Part shown: piece after piece, positions 41,177 to 50,033 of the stretch
How the letters are laid out: each line of letters starts with the position of its first letter
Position numbering within the stretch: position 1 is the stretch's first letter
Origin: Bacillota bacterium
Lineage (GTDB): Bacteria; Bacillota; Clostridia; Oscillospirales; Acutalibacteraceae
NCBI GenBank assembly: GCA_021769885.1
Contig: JAETSA010000007.1
Location: 62,001-126,000, forward strand
DNA length: 64,000 nt
Reading direction: 5' to 3'
Made by a program: the position numbers and the translations under genes
The notes under the pieces: generated by a model
What the model was told of the DNA's origin: nothing
What the model saw: only the letters and a program-made list of their open reading frames with translations
The model's database searches: none

Positions 41177-42266
41177 CATTCACTCCGTAAATACGCTGAA
41201 TCTGTTTATAACAGACTTTATCATCCGCAAAATCGGACAATCCGCCGAGTTGGCTCATCGTTCCGATGCGCGGTACATTTTCAAACACTGTGCCCCTTAA
41301 TTTTGCAACGGTTGCTTCCGCAAACTTGTCTGCAAAAATAACCTTTATATCTCTGCCGAAATAGGATTCTATACGGTAATTCACCTTATCTGTAAGTCCG
41401 CTTGCATTGTGCAAATCCGCTACGAGAGCTTGGGCTTCGACAAGGCTGTTTTCCCGCTCTGTCAAGTCCTTAGCACTTAGTGCAGCACTGATTTTCATTT
41501 TGATTGCTTCACCAATATCCAATCGAGTGAAAGCCGTACCGAACCATTTGCTGTACGGCGCATAGGTGTCTGTATACAGAAAGCACAATCGCATCAATCT
41601 TTCAGCAATTCTTGCACAAATGATTTGCGAGCCGATTTCATCGCCGACTTCCCCGCAACGCTTCACAAAAGCTTGCTCGGATGCGATGATTTCCCATTGG
41701 GATGCAATAAGATAAAGCTTAACCGCATCGGGATAAAACTTAATTTTATTTATCTGTGCTCTGAGATTCAGCTTGTCTGCAAAGAATTTGCCCGATGTCA
41801 AAGACAACAGTCTGTGCTCCGAGAACGCAAGCCAGTCCATCGGCTGAATATATTCCAAATCCGCCGTTCCGATTTCATCCACAAGAAATTCGCGAAAGGT
41901 TTGAATAAATATCAGAGGATTGACTTTACCGCTGTCAACAAACTGCGGATGTTGAACACCGCAGTCATTCGGGTCAGGCGCGGTAAAATTCACGCTGTAG
42001 CCCATAAACGTATACGGCAGATTTTCTGCAAATTCATTGGAGATTTCGTCTTTTTTATTTATATCATTTTCCCGCAGGAACATATAGAAACGAGGTCCCC
42101 ACATATGGTCGCGGGAGATTTCGTCATCATACCCGAGCACGTCCGAGCCATACCCAATCAAGCCCGCCGAATACTGCAAATCCGAAAAGTATTTATCCAA
42201 AATCGGCTTTGCACATTCCGCGAAAAATCTTTCACACAGTTCTAATCCTTTTATAAATTCAGCCAT
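41160..42266 (-). CDS. DUF4037 domain protein (nucleotidyltransferase-like)
   Basis: A 368-residue protein. The N-terminal part has the nucleotidyltransferase-like pattern LIGYGSDVLGYDDEISRDHMWGPR (residues 36-59), and the C-terminal half contains the DUF4037 region (CEVGDEIGSQIICARIAERLMRLCFL). Relatives are annotated as DUF4037 proteins. The substrate is unknown. Usual Asp residues of the fold (DEISRDH) are present. It is followed, with a 17-nt overlap, by the start of the broken GNAT gene. Confidence 0.85.
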   Translation of the reverse strand: MAEFIKGLELCERFFAECAKPILDKYFSDLQYSAGLIGYGSDVLGYDDEISRDHMWGPRFYMFLRENDINKKDEISNEFAENLPYTFMGYSVNFTAPDPNDCGVQHPQFVDSGKVNPLIFIQTFREFLVDEIGTADLEYIQPMDWLAFSEHRLLSLTSGKFFADKLNLRAQINKIKFYPDAVKLYLIASQWEIIASEQAFVKRCGEVGDEIGSQIICARIAERLMRLCFLYTDTYAPYSKWFGTAFTRLDIGEAIKMKISAALSAKDLTERENSLVEAQALVADLHNASGLTDKVNYRIESYFGRDIKVIFADKFAEATVAKLRGTVFENVPRIGTMSQLGGLSDFADDKVCYKQIQRIYGVNDDKNL

Positions 42267-42415
42267 TATTTTTCTCCGTTGTAAACCCGTTTATCGATTT
42301 CCAATTACATAATGCTATCATTTTTCTATTTGAAAACAAATGAAAACTTGATAATTTTAAAATAGTTTATCTAAACCGTATAACGCATCCATGCTTGTGG
42401 CAATTTTTGAATCGA

Positions 42416-42871
42416 TTATGATATTTTTTCCTTCACATTCTTTTTCTTTTTCGGAAAAACACTGCGCAAGGGGAATGTTCCCATAAGGCAAAAAACGACC
42501 ATTCCGAGGAAATTCATAATTACCACCGAAATTCGCGGCTCCAAAAGGCTTGTGGAATCCTTTGGGGAATCGGGGTTATATTTGATTTCTATGCTATCCC
42601 CCGGTTCCTTGGAGTGAAGCTCCCCGTCGGCGATGCCCGAAAAGACATCCCCGTCCACCGCATATTCATATGCTATATCATAAAACTTGGTGCGTCCATC
42701 CCTTTTGCTCTTTACGGCGATCACCTCTGCCGTGGTGCGCGTCCAGTCCTGTTGCTCCAGCTGTTGGGCGTAAGCCTTTACGCCATAGCCGAAGCAATAG
42801 ATTCCATAGCCGATAAATGCAACGCTGAGAATAACCAAAAGCCCCTGCTTCAAAACAGATTTCCATTTCAT
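42416..42871 (-). CDS. DUF3592 membrane protein
   Basis: A 151-residue protein with an N-terminal membrane span (LVILSVAFIGYGIYCFGYGV), a DUF3592-type extracytoplasmic beta domain (TTAEVIAVKSKRDGRTKFYDIAYEYAVDGDVFSG...GDSIEIKYNPDSP) and a second span (VVIMNFLGMVVFCLMG) with a basic KKKK tail. The family function is unknown. It lies 13 nt after the larger membrane protein and may be in its operon. Confidence 0.8.
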   Translation of the reverse strand: MKWKSVLKQGLLVILSVAFIGYGIYCFGYGVKAYAQQLEQQDWTRTTAEVIAVKSKRDGRTKFYDIAYEYAVDGDVFSGIADGELHSKEPGDSIEIKYNPDSPKDSTSLLEPRISVVIMNFLGMVVFCLMGTFPLRSVFPKKKKNVKEKIS

Positions 42872-42884
42872 ATGTATGCCCCCC

Positions 42885-43952
42885 TTATTCAGCTACCGTA
42901 AATCCGATTTCAAGAAGGATTTCGTTGATTTCCTTTAACCCGTCGGCAGAGTAAGCATAAATCAGCACATCTTCTCTGTACACGCACAACTGATGCACAC
43001 CGTCGATAATTGCGTGAAATCTTTTCCCACCGCCGGGCATATCCATTTGGTGCGCATCACGGTCAGCGGATTCCCAGTCCGCGGTTAAATTGTATACAAT
43101 CCGATTATACACGCCGTCTACGGTGTCACCGTTGGAATAATCGTAAAACTCAAATTTACTGCCGTCCTTTATCCCTGCGCGCACATCCACCAGCTTTTCT
43201 TCGTCGTATTCCCAATAGGTTACAGGGATTTCATAGGTTTCATAATCCTTTTGTTTCAACGCAGTTTCTACCGTCCCTACGCTGATATAAAATGCAGGCG
43301 GAACGCTTTTTACAGAGGTTTGTGCGGGCTTTGTGCCGATAAAATACAAAATTCCGCCCATAAAACAAAGAAACGCAACAAAAAAGGTGACAGATTTTAT
43401 ATAGGCTTTGTTCCTCTCCGACTTTTCCGCTTCGAGCTTGACACGAAGCGTCTCGGCAAGCCTGCCGTCCAAAGGATGGCGGGCGTTATAAATCCTGCCC
43501 GCTGTAAAAATGCCTAAATTGATAAGCAAAAGCACCGCATCGCAGAGTAAAGTTACGGTTATTTTGTACGGACTGTGGGATAGTTTCGCGTAAGTTGCAA
43601 GCAATATCCCCGCAAAGCCGAAAAACGCACAGTAATTGGCAAGCTTTAAAAGGCGAAAGGACTCTTTTGGATTCGTGCTGTGTTCGTGAATGAAAAATAC
43701 AAGCTTTCGTTGACTTATTTTCATATGCGCCGTCTTTTTTGAAAGCTCGAGCTCCTCGGGGTCGGTGTACCGCGGGGGTTCGTCGGTAAATTCAAGCGCT
43801 TCTTCTGTTTCTCTTTGCGCGGTGCGTTTTAAATATTCCCAACGTGTCATACCCGTAAGGTCGAACGCCCTTTTGTGCATCCAACGGATACAAAGAAAGT
43901 TCAGCGGCAGAATAAACGCCGAAAATAGAATGCTGAAAGAGAATAAGTTCAT
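42885..43952 (-). CDS. Hypothetical multi-span membrane protein
   Basis: A 355-residue protein. Spans lie at the N-terminus (FSFSILFSAFILPLNFLCI), in the middle (LANYCAFFGFAGILLATYA, ITVTLLCDAVLLLINLGIF) and near residue 205 (SVTFFVAFLCFMGGILYFIG). A soluble C-terminal domain (about 215-355) follows, with GTVETALKQKDYETYEIPVTYWEY. I do not recognise the family. The second in-frame ATG (MNLFSFS) was chosen for its GGGG site upstream. It lies 13 nt before the DUF3592 gene. Confidence 0.7.
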   Translation of the reverse strand: MNLFSFSILFSAFILPLNFLCIRWMHKRAFDLTGMTRWEYLKRTAQRETEEALEFTDEPPRYTDPEELELSKKTAHMKISQRKLVFFIHEHSTNPKESFRLLKLANYCAFFGFAGILLATYAKLSHSPYKITVTLLCDAVLLLINLGIFTAGRIYNARHPLDGRLAETLRVKLEAEKSERNKAYIKSVTFFVAFLCFMGGILYFIGTKPAQTSVKSVPPAFYISVGTVETALKQKDYETYEIPVTYWEYDEEKLVDVRAGIKDGSKFEFYDYSNGDTVDGVYNRIVYNLTADWESADRDAHQMDMPGGGKRFHAIIDGVHQLCVYREDVLIYAYSADGLKEINEILLEIGFTVAE

Positions 43953-44071
43953 AGCAGTACCCCAATAAATCACGAATATCTGTATAAATTATATCAGCAT
44001 CCCTGTATACGGTCAAGGTTGGACCGATTGGTATGCCGCAGGGAAATCCATTCGTAAAAAGGGACTATCCC

Positions 44072-44166
44072 ATTCTTCATTATTCATTATTCATTTTTCA
44101 TTCTTCATTAAAAATCCTGTCGATGAACAATGAATAATGAAAAGTGAATAATGAATAATGAAGAAT
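44072..44166. repeat. Long AT-rich inverted repeat
   Basis: Arms built from ATTCTTCATTATTCATTATT (44072-44109) and the complementary ATGAATAATGAATAATGAAG (44122-44166) flank AAAATCCTGTCG. They could form an extended cruciform or mRNA hairpin next to the tmRNA terminator. The ATTATTCATTATTCA motif is a common dispersed palindromic element in Clostridia. Confidence 0.7.
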
Positions 44167-44167
44167 A

Positions 44168-44208
44168 CAAAGGAAAAATCCCGTCGTAAACCGACAGGAT
44201 TTTTCCTT
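44168..44208 (-). terminator. Terminator of ssrA
   Basis: On the minus strand, right after the CCA end of the tmRNA, AAAGGAAAAATCCTGTCG pairs with CGACGGGATTTTTCCTTT. The 3' arm supplies the T tract. Confidence 0.8.
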
Positions 44209-44563
44209 TGGTGGAGATGGCGGTAATCGAAACCGCGTCCGAAAACACATTCCCGCAAATTTCTACGAGCGTAGCCGTTCTTTTTTAATTCCCGTCGCGA
44301 AACGCCGCACGGCAGGCTTTTCGTTTCGGTAGCCCTGTTTTGTGTGACGGGTTACAGGGCAGTGTACCCGTGCACATTTACCGCTGATGACGCTCCGTAC
44401 CGAGCCGCGGTACTCTCGGGGGAACGCTCGCCGCTAATTAAGCAGCAAGAAGTACTTTTTGATCTTTGTCGTTTATTTTCATAAACTGTGGCTGTTTAAA
44501 GCGGTACCACACCGCTGCTCGCTTATCACGGTTCAATATCCCCGTCGAAATCCTTTCATCCCC
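44209..44563 (-). ncRNA. ssrA: Transfer-messenger RNA (tmRNA)
   Basis: A 355-nt RNA gene. The 5' end is GGGGATGAAAGGATTTCGAC followed by GGGGATATTGAACCG, the usual tRNA-like opening. The 3' end is GGTTTCGATTACCGCCATCT then CCACCA, the T-arm and acceptor of an alanine tmRNA. The tag frame ends GTACTTCTTGCTGCTTAATTAG, that is VLLAA and a stop, a normal ClpXP-type degron. tmRNA rescues stalled ribosomes with SmpB, whose gene lies 3.7 kb away on the same strand. Confidence 0.95.
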
Positions 44564-44617
44564 GTATTTGTATATAGTATTGTATCACATTTTTCCGCTT
44601 ATGCAACAGGAATTTAT

Positions 44618-44908
44618 TTACAACGCGACCCAGACTTTCAGCTTGGCATCTTTCCCGCCGCAGCCGTATTCATATACCGCCAACTGCTTACCGTCGGAAG
44701 CAATTCCGTAACAGCGGTCATCTTGCTTTTTATCCATTTGCGCAGCGTAATATGTGTATGCATCATTTAAAATCTTACCAAATTCCCCGTTCGGCAATTC
44801 ACATAAAAGATTGATGTAAGCGCCATCCAATTTGTTAAGCGTCTTGATTTCTAAAAGCTCGGGAATCCCGAGAGAATGCAAACGGGATAAAATGATTTCC
44901 TCTATCAA
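44618..44908 (-). CDS. Hypothetical protein, TTG start
   Basis: A 96-residue protein (MIEEIILSRLHSLGIPELLE... to KLKVWVAL) without signal or membrane span. The middle (ILNDAYTYYAAQMDKKQDDRCYGIASDG) looks like a compact alpha/beta fold. The start TTG has GGAAGG 7 nt upstream. It is 24 nt after the VOC gene and probably cotranscribed. I do not recognise the family. Confidence 0.65.
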   Translation of the reverse strand: MIEEIILSRLHSLGIPELLEIKTLNKLDGAYINLLCELPNGEFGKILNDAYTYYAAQMDKKQDDRCYGIASDGKQLAVYEYGCGGKDAKLKVWVAL

Positions 44909-44932
44909 ACGGTATCCTTCCCCTTTTAAAAA

Positions 44933-45322
44933 TTATGCCTGAAACGAACCGATTTCAATTAAATTCCCCTCAGGGTCGGCGATATAGCAGGTTCTCTGCC
45001 CCCACGGCTCGGTGGTCGGTGCTAAAATCGGTGTTGCACCTTTTGCGGTCACTTCCCGAAAAGCTTTATCCACCGCATCAAAATTCTCGACGGAAAGCGC
45101 AATTTCGAAATGCCCGTTTACAGGCTTTGCGTAATGAAATTTATGGTCGGTCATCGCTTCAAAATCGGTTCGGCGATACAGCAAAAATAATGTGCCGTCT
45201 TTTTCGAGATAGACATTGGATGCGTCTTCCGCCTCTCGGATAGAAAACCCCAATACTTCGCGGTAAAATTTTACCATTGTCGGCATATCTTCTACAAAGA
45301 TACCGAAGCCGTCTAAATTCAT
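44933..45322 (-). CDS. VOC-superfamily (glyoxalase-like) protein
   Basis: A 129-residue protein with the paired beta-alpha-beta-beta-beta units of the vicinal oxygen chelate fold: FGIFVEDMPTMVKFYREVLGFS in the first half and HFEIALSVENFDAVDKAF with CYIADPEGNLIEIG in the second. Members include glyoxalases, dioxygenases and drug-resistance proteins; the substrate here is unknown. The final IEIGSF provides the usual Glu metal ligand. It lies 13 nt after a membrane protein gene. Confidence 0.9.
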   Translation of the reverse strand: MNLDGFGIFVEDMPTMVKFYREVLGFSIREAEDASNVYLEKDGTLFLLYRRTDFEAMTDHKFHYAKPVNGHFEIALSVENFDAVDKAFREVTAKGATPILAPTTEPWGQRTCYIADPEGNLIEIGSFQA

Positions 45323-45335
45323 AAAAATCCTCCTC

Positions 45336-46016
45336 TTAAGCTTCTGTCTGTTGTGCCGCTTTTTTCTGCCCGCTCGCCAAAATCAGCGCATAAACAAACG
45401 GAAAAACAGCCGACAGCAATTGATGCAGTTTTTGCCAAATTTGGTAGGATGTCGGCGGTGTAAGCAAGGAGAAATAAGAAAGAACCGAGTCGGAATCGAA
45501 ATCCGAAAAAAGGTCGTGCGAAACCAATAGATTCAGCAAAAAGCATAGGATAATATATGCCGCAACGGCGCCGACGGCACACCGCTTCGCACGTTTGGCA
45601 ACGGGACGCAAACGGACGAACGGAATCCCCGCCAAAATCGGCGGGATGCACGCGGTAAGCAAATCGGACAGCGTTTCCCCCAGTGTAAAAAACAGCTTGT
45701 TTTCAAAAATCGCCGAATCGTAAAAAGTTTTCGTCGCAGATTCAATGCAAAAATTGAAAAATACGTATACAAGAATAAAAATACCCAGTGCACCGATACT
45801 TCGGAGCAACAGCTTTTTTGAGGAAAGTACCCCATAAAATGCCGCAATCCATCCGACGATAAAATAAAAGCACGCAAACAGACACGGCATCAAATACGGA
45901 ATGCGCAACAAAGCATAGGGAAGATACTGCCAGCCAAACATCTGCGCAAGCAGAACAAGGCAGAGCAACAGCCCTGCGATTAAAAATCGGTTTTTATGAA
46001 GATTCTGTTTTTCCAT
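45336..46016 (-). CDS. Hypothetical polytopic membrane protein
   Basis: A 226-residue protein with about six spans (FLIAGLLLCLVLLAQMFGW; LMPCLFACFYFIVGWIAAFYG; SIGALGIFILVYVFFNF; LLTACIPPILAGIPFV; AVGAVAAYIILCFLLNLLV; FPFVYALILASG). I do not recognise the family. It is the first gene of a probable three-gene unit with the VOC protein and the TTG-start protein. Confidence 0.75.
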   Translation of the reverse strand: MEKQNLHKNRFLIAGLLLCLVLLAQMFGWQYLPYALLRIPYLMPCLFACFYFIVGWIAAFYGVLSSKKLLLRSIGALGIFILVYVFFNFCIESATKTFYDSAIFENKLFFTLGETLSDLLTACIPPILAGIPFVRLRPVAKRAKRCAVGAVAAYIILCFLLNLLVSHDLFSDFDSDSVLSYFSLLTPPTSYQIWQKLHQLLSAVFPFVYALILASGQKKAAQQTEA

Positions 46017-46079
46017 AAATGACCTCTTTGAGAAAAGGGACGAAGCTGTCCTTACGGTTTAGAATAATAGGTTACACAA

Positions 46080-46488
46080 CCCTCGTAGGGGCGCTATAAT
46101 CAAAAAACCTTATAACGCTCCCTCCTTGAGGGTGATTCCCCGCAGTGCGGGGAAATGTCCGCGAAAGCGGACAAAGGGGACCGCCGCCGTCAGCGGCTGG
46201 CACACACGAAGTGTGTGACTGAGGGAGTAGACACGAATCGCCCGAGCACAATTGGATTGGAACAAGTCCAATAGCGGACGTGGAAAACTCCCTCAGTCTC
46301 GCTACGCTCGACAGCTCCCTCGGAGAGGGAGCGATAAGCGGTTTATAGATTATAGCGCCACTACGCGTGAACCAAATTTACTTTGCGTAACGGTAAGATT
46401 CTGCGGCGGGAGCAAGCACCCGCCCTACCGATTGTGCAACTCACTTTGCGTCGCGGAAGATTCTTCGCTTCGCTCAGAATAACAAGGG
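46080..46488. repeat. Cluster of palindromic repeats downstream of the M16 gene
   Basis: No gene is seen. The gap contains two facing copies of the CTCCCTC module (46127-46228 and 46289-46340) whose inner hairpins are CACACGAAGTGTGTG and GTCTCGCTACGCTCGAC, a CCCCGCAGTGCGGGG stem, and a GGGCG unit. Confidence 0.75.
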
Positions 46489-46489
46489 A

Positions 46490-47764
46490 TTATTTTACAT
46501 CTAATTCCTCTAAAATCTCGCGTGCGGTGTGCAGCTGCTTCGCGGAAACATTCCCTTTGACGGCGAAAACAAGATTTTCCGTTGTGAAAATCTCAGCGGC
46601 GAGTTGCGCGATTCTTTGCGGCGTCACGGAATCATATACCTGTACAGATTCCTCCAAAGTATAGGGAACCTGTAAAATTTTAGATTCATAGGCAAGCGAC
46701 CAATTCAAGCCGGACGCATTATCCAGCAACAGCTCTGCCCCGAGTGTGTACGACGTTCTTGCACATTCCAAATCAAAATCGCCGCGCTTTACTTCCTTGA
46801 AAATTGCAACGACTTCACGCAGAAGCTGTAAAAAATCCTTTTCATCATAATCCAAACGCACACGGAGATTACCGATATTGCGGTACTCCTCCATAACGGC
46901 ATCATGGCCGTAAATCAAGCCTGTTTCTTCGGAAAGGTGCTGATAGAATTTGCAAAAATCGCCCGAAAATAAGACGTTGTACAGCAAATCTCGCTCTGCC
47001 TTTGTCGTTTGTACGCAATCAACGTCAAAGCAAAGCTTCATATAGGAATACTCTGCTTTACGCGTTAAAACCGTACAGTTTCTATGCTGAAAGCTCTGCG
47101 GAATCGGTGCAAGATTGTCACGGAACGGGACATCCTTTGAAAAATTTTGTTTTTCCAATATACTACCGATTTTATTTGGCAAATCATCGGGCACATTGCC
47201 CGTCAGATACACAAACAGATTGTGTGCGGAAAAAATCTCCTGCCGCGCTTCGTCCAACTGCTTTTTATGAATTTTCGCAACAGAACTGAATGTCCCGGGC
47301 GTGGGTTTAGAAAGCTGTGTCCCCGCCCAAATCGCATTTTGCGTGAGTTGGCGCATATCTGCACCAAGCTCCCGTTCATCGCGGATTTCGGCACGGATTC
47401 TGCCGCGTTCTATCGAAATTTCTTTCGCATCTAATACAATCGGAGAAAAGATTTTTTCAAAAAATTCCAGCACAAAATCCGTTTTACAGGTTGGAAAACG
47501 GATTTGAAAAATCATCATTTCGTTGTATGTCGTCGCATTAAAATCCACATAATTGCGGTCTAACAAGCGGTAAAACTCGCCGTTATATAATTTATTGAGA
47601 TTACGGAACAGAATGTGTTCGAAAAAATGCGCAAGTCCATTGTAATCCTTCGGCTCATACATCGAACCGTAGCGCAAATACAGCCACAGGCACGTTTGGT
47701 GCATATGCGGATTGGAATAGGAAAAAATATCCACACCGTTTCGGGTTGTAATTTGTTTTTCCAT
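46490..47764 (-). CDS. M16-family peptidase-like protein
   Basis: A 424-residue, two-lobed M16 unit with the inverted zinc motif HFFEH in GLAHFFEHILF (residues 44-54) and the downstream acidic ligand region ISIERGRIRAEIRDE, so it looks catalytic. The second lobe carries YGHDAVMEEYRNIGNLRVRLDYDE. The M16 family cleaves peptides inside a closed chamber and is often paired with a second, inactive subunit, but none is found here. It lacks a signal peptide, so it is probably cytosolic. It precedes, on the same strand, a repeat cluster. Confidence 0.88.
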   Translation of the reverse strand: MEKQITTRNGVDIFSYSNPHMHQTCLWLYLRYGSMYEPKDYNGLAHFFEHILFRNLNKLYNGEFYRLLDRNYVDFNATTYNEMMIFQIRFPTCKTDFVLEFFEKIFSPIVLDAKEISIERGRIRAEIRDERELGADMRQLTQNAIWAGTQLSKPTPGTFSSVAKIHKKQLDEARQEIFSAHNLFVYLTGNVPDDLPNKIGSILEKQNFSKDVPFRDNLAPIPQSFQHRNCTVLTRKAEYSYMKLCFDVDCVQTTKAERDLLYNVLFSGDFCKFYQHLSEETGLIYGHDAVMEEYRNIGNLRVRLDYDEKDFLQLLREVVAIFKEVKRGDFDLECARTSYTLGAELLLDNASGLNWSLAYESKILQVPYTLEESVQVYDSVTPQRIAQLAAEIFTTENLVFAVKGNVSAKQLHTAREILEELDVK

Positions 47765-47831
47765 TTAAAAACCTCTTTGGAAAAGAACACGGAGTACCGA
47801 GCCGCCACCTAATGGGCGTTGTACAGTAAGA

Positions 47832-48257
47832 TTACGCATCTCTGTAGGCAGGCGTATACTCGATATACCCCCTGTTATTGTGCACAATTCCAACCCAGTC
47901 CATAATCGCCGCTATCGCAAAGACAGGGTCAAGAACGGACTCTCCAATTTTATGTCCATCATATACCATACCGATATAGCCGACAACCGTATCCGTTTCA
48001 CAGCCTGTCTTGCCAAGCTTGTAATTTCTTCCGTTTCCTTTTCGCGCCTTGCCATTATTTTGATCAAGCAACTCTGTCACACAATCAAAAATTGCCAAAC
48101 TCTCGTTTTTTCTCGGTGGCAGTTGCGGAGAATCAAAATGCTCACCATCTTCCGAAAGTTTTACGTAAATCGGATTACCGCGCAAAGAGGATATTTGCAC
48201 CGAACCACCATTGTCTATAAGTTTTTGGCGAATAATATCTGACGCTTTTTTTCGCAT
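47832..48257 (-). CDS. Hypothetical protein
   Basis: A 141-residue soluble protein (MRKKASDIIRQKLIDNGGSVQ... to RGYIEYTPAYRDA). No membrane span and no recognised family. The tail VFAIAAIMDWVGIVHNNRGYIEY looks helical with a final beta pair. It lies between smpB and the M16 gene on the same strand, 31 nt after smpB. Confidence 0.65.
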   Translation of the reverse strand: MRKKASDIIRQKLIDNGGSVQISSLRGNPIYVKLSEDGEHFDSPQLPPRKNESLAIFDCVTELLDQNNGKARKGNGRNYKLGKTGCETDTVVGYIGMVYDGHKIGESVLDPVFAIAAIMDWVGIVHNNRGYIEYTPAYRDA

Positions 48258-48288
48258 AACAGCACTCCATCTATCTCCATAATGCTTT

Positions 48289-48756
48289 TTACCGCATCCG
48301 TTCTTTCATTTCGCGTTCGATGTGGCGGGTGGCTTCCTTTTTGGCGGCGACATCGCGTTTGTCGTAAAGCTTTTTACCTTTGCAAAGCCCGACCTGCACT
48401 TTTGCCCTGCCCTTTTTAAAGTAAACGGACAGCGGTATAAGCGTCAAACCCTGCTGTTTGGTTGTGCCCAACAGGCGCATAATCTCTTTTTTGTGCATCA
48501 AAAGCTTGCGTACGCGTAAAGGGTCGCGGTTGAAAATGTTGCCGTGGTCGTAGGGGCTGATGTGCATTCCGTTGACGAACATTTCGCCGTCTACAATACT
48601 GCACCACGCATCTTTCAGATTGCATTTGCCCTGCCGCAGAGATTTCACCTCTGTACCGTGCAGTTCAATGCCCGCTTCGTAAGACTCCAGCACGAAGTAG
48701 TCGTGCAGAGCTTTTTTGTTTTGTGCGATTGTTGTGTTTTGTGATTTCTCTGCCAT
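48289..48756 (-). CDS. smpB: SsrA-binding protein
   Basis: A 155-residue protein that delivers tmRNA to stalled ribosomes. It has [29 protein letters not shown] near the N-terminus, the oligonucleotide-binding barrel, and the basic tail ending [19 protein letters not shown]. The ssrA gene it serves is in the same window at 44209-44563. Confidence 0.97.
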   Translation of the reverse strand: MAEKSQNTTIAQNKKALHDYFVLESYEAGIELHGTEVKSLRQGKCNLKDAWCSIVDGEMFVNGMHISPYDHGNIFNRDPLRVRKLLMHKKEIMRLLGTTKQQGLTLIPLSVYFKKGRAKVQVGLCKGKKLYDKRDVAAKKEATRHIEREMKERMR

Positions 48757-48774
48757 GACTATTTCCTCATCATG

Positions 48775-48860
48775 CGGGACGATGAGGGCATCGTCCCCTA
48801 CGAATAAAACGAATTTACTTTGTTCTGTTTGAGATTCTTCACTGCGTTCAGAATGACAAT
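48775..48860. repeat. Short repeat-rich gap
   Basis: GGGACGATGAGGGCATCGTCCCCTACG (one palindromic unit of the CCTACG family, in two halves) and a TTCTTCACTGCGTTCAGAATGACA unit. No gene. Confidence 0.6.
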
Positions 48861-48861
48861 A

Positions 48862-49461
48862 TTATAATAAGCTCCTGCCTGCGAGGGCTCTAGTTAAGGT
48901 GACTTCGTCGGCGTATTCCAAATCCGCACCGACGGGAACACCGTAGGCAAGGCGCGTAACCTTCAGACCCAACGGCTTTAACAGTCTGCCGATGTACATC
49001 GCGGTCGCTTCGCCCTCGACGGTCGGATTGGTCGCCATAATCACTTCGTTTACGGTATCGTCATTTAAGCGTGCCAATAATTCCTTCACCGTCAAATCGT
49101 CAGGACCGACGGAGTTCATCGGGGAAATTGCCCCATGCAGAACGTGGTACATCCCCTTGTATTCGTGCGTGCGCTCAAAGGCGATGACGTCGCGCGGGTT
49201 TTCCACCACGCAAATCGTGCTTTTATCACGCGCGGGACTTTGGCAAATCGGGCAGACTTCGTCTTCCGTCAGATTGCGGCACACGGCGCACTGGTGGATT
49301 TTCTCGTGCGCGCCGATGATTGCGCCCGCGAATCTGCGCGCTTCTTCCTCCGAAAGACCCAAAACATAGAATGCCATACGCTCCGCCGACTTTGTGCCGA
49401 CAGAGGGCATTTTGCGAAATTCATCAATCAGTGTTTCTAAAATCGGAATGGTATAAGCCAT
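48862..49461 (-). CDS. recR: Recombination mediator RecR
   Basis: A 199-residue protein of RecFOR gap repair. It has a helix-hairpin-helix start (FRKMPSVGTKSAERMAFYVL), a Cys4 zinc finger (CAVCRNLTEDEVCPIC) and a TOPRIM domain (ICVVENPRDVIAFE, ATNPTVEGEATAMYIG). Its start overlaps the stop of ybaB and it is the third gene of the dnaX-ybaB-recR operon, the arrangement found across Firmicutes. Confidence 0.97.
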   Translation of the reverse strand: MAYTIPILETLIDEFRKMPSVGTKSAERMAFYVLGLSEEEARRFAGAIIGAHEKIHQCAVCRNLTEDEVCPICQSPARDKSTICVVENPRDVIAFERTHEYKGMYHVLHGAISPMNSVGPDDLTVKELLARLNDDTVNEVIMATNPTVEGEATAMYIGRLLKPLGLKVTRLAYGVPVGADLEYADEVTLTRALAGRSLL

Positions 49462-49808
49462 TAAAACAACCCGCCCATACCGGGGATGCCTTGTAATCCG
49501 CCGGTGATTTTGCCCATTTCGCGCTCAGCGGTTTCGTCTGCCTTACGCATCGCTTCATTGAGTGCCGCTAAGAGCAAATCCTCAAGCATATCGGGCTCTT
49601 CAGGATCCATTACCTCGGGTTTAATATGAATTGCTTTGATTTCGTGCGAGCCGTTGACTGTCACATCCACAGCCCCGCCGCCTGCCGTTGCGGAATACTC
49701 TGCTACTGCAAGCTCTGCCTGCGTGGCCTCCATATTCGCCTGCATTTCCTGCAATTTTTTCATCATATTGCCGCCTGTCGGGCCTTGGTTGGGGATTCTT
49801 GCTTTCAT
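49461..49808 (-). CDS. YbaB/EbfC nucleoid-associated protein
   Basis: A 115-residue protein with MMKKLQEMQANMEATQAELA and the family core AVDVTVNGSHEIKAIHIKPEVMDPEE. YbaB/EbfC dimers bind DNA and are encoded between dnaX and recR, as here. The Met/Gly-rich tail (GGLQGIPGMGGLF) is common in the family. Confidence 0.95.
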   Translation of the reverse strand: MKARIPNQGPTGGNMMKKLQEMQANMEATQAELAVAEYSATAGGGAVDVTVNGSHEIKAIHIKPEVMDPEEPDMLEDLLLAALNEAMRKADETAEREMGKITGGLQGIPGMGGLF

Positions 49809-49847
49809 TTTTTATCTCCTCTTTATGTATAATTATTCATTTGAATT

Positions 49848-50020
49848 TTGGCGGGGCACCGAGTTACGGCTTCGCCATTACCCTTTTGTCTGCTTCGCAG
49901 ACATTTCCCCTAAAAGGGGAATCCACGTCGTCCCCTACGAGGTTGATGTGAAGCCGTTGGTTTTGCGGGCAATCCAACCTTGCTCGGGCGGGCGTGGAAA
50001 CCCGCCCCTACGAATCGTCA
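49848..50020. repeat. Repeat cluster between dnaX and ybaB
   Basis: TTACGGCTTCGCCATTACCC, TGTCTGCTTCGCAGACA and CCCCTAAAAGGGG in a row, then GGGCGGGCGTGGAAACCCGCCC. The same three-hairpin run appears at 62550-62610. Read as RNA it would fold into serial hairpins inside the dnaX operon. Confidence 0.75.
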
Positions 50021-50033
50021 TGTGCAAAATTTC

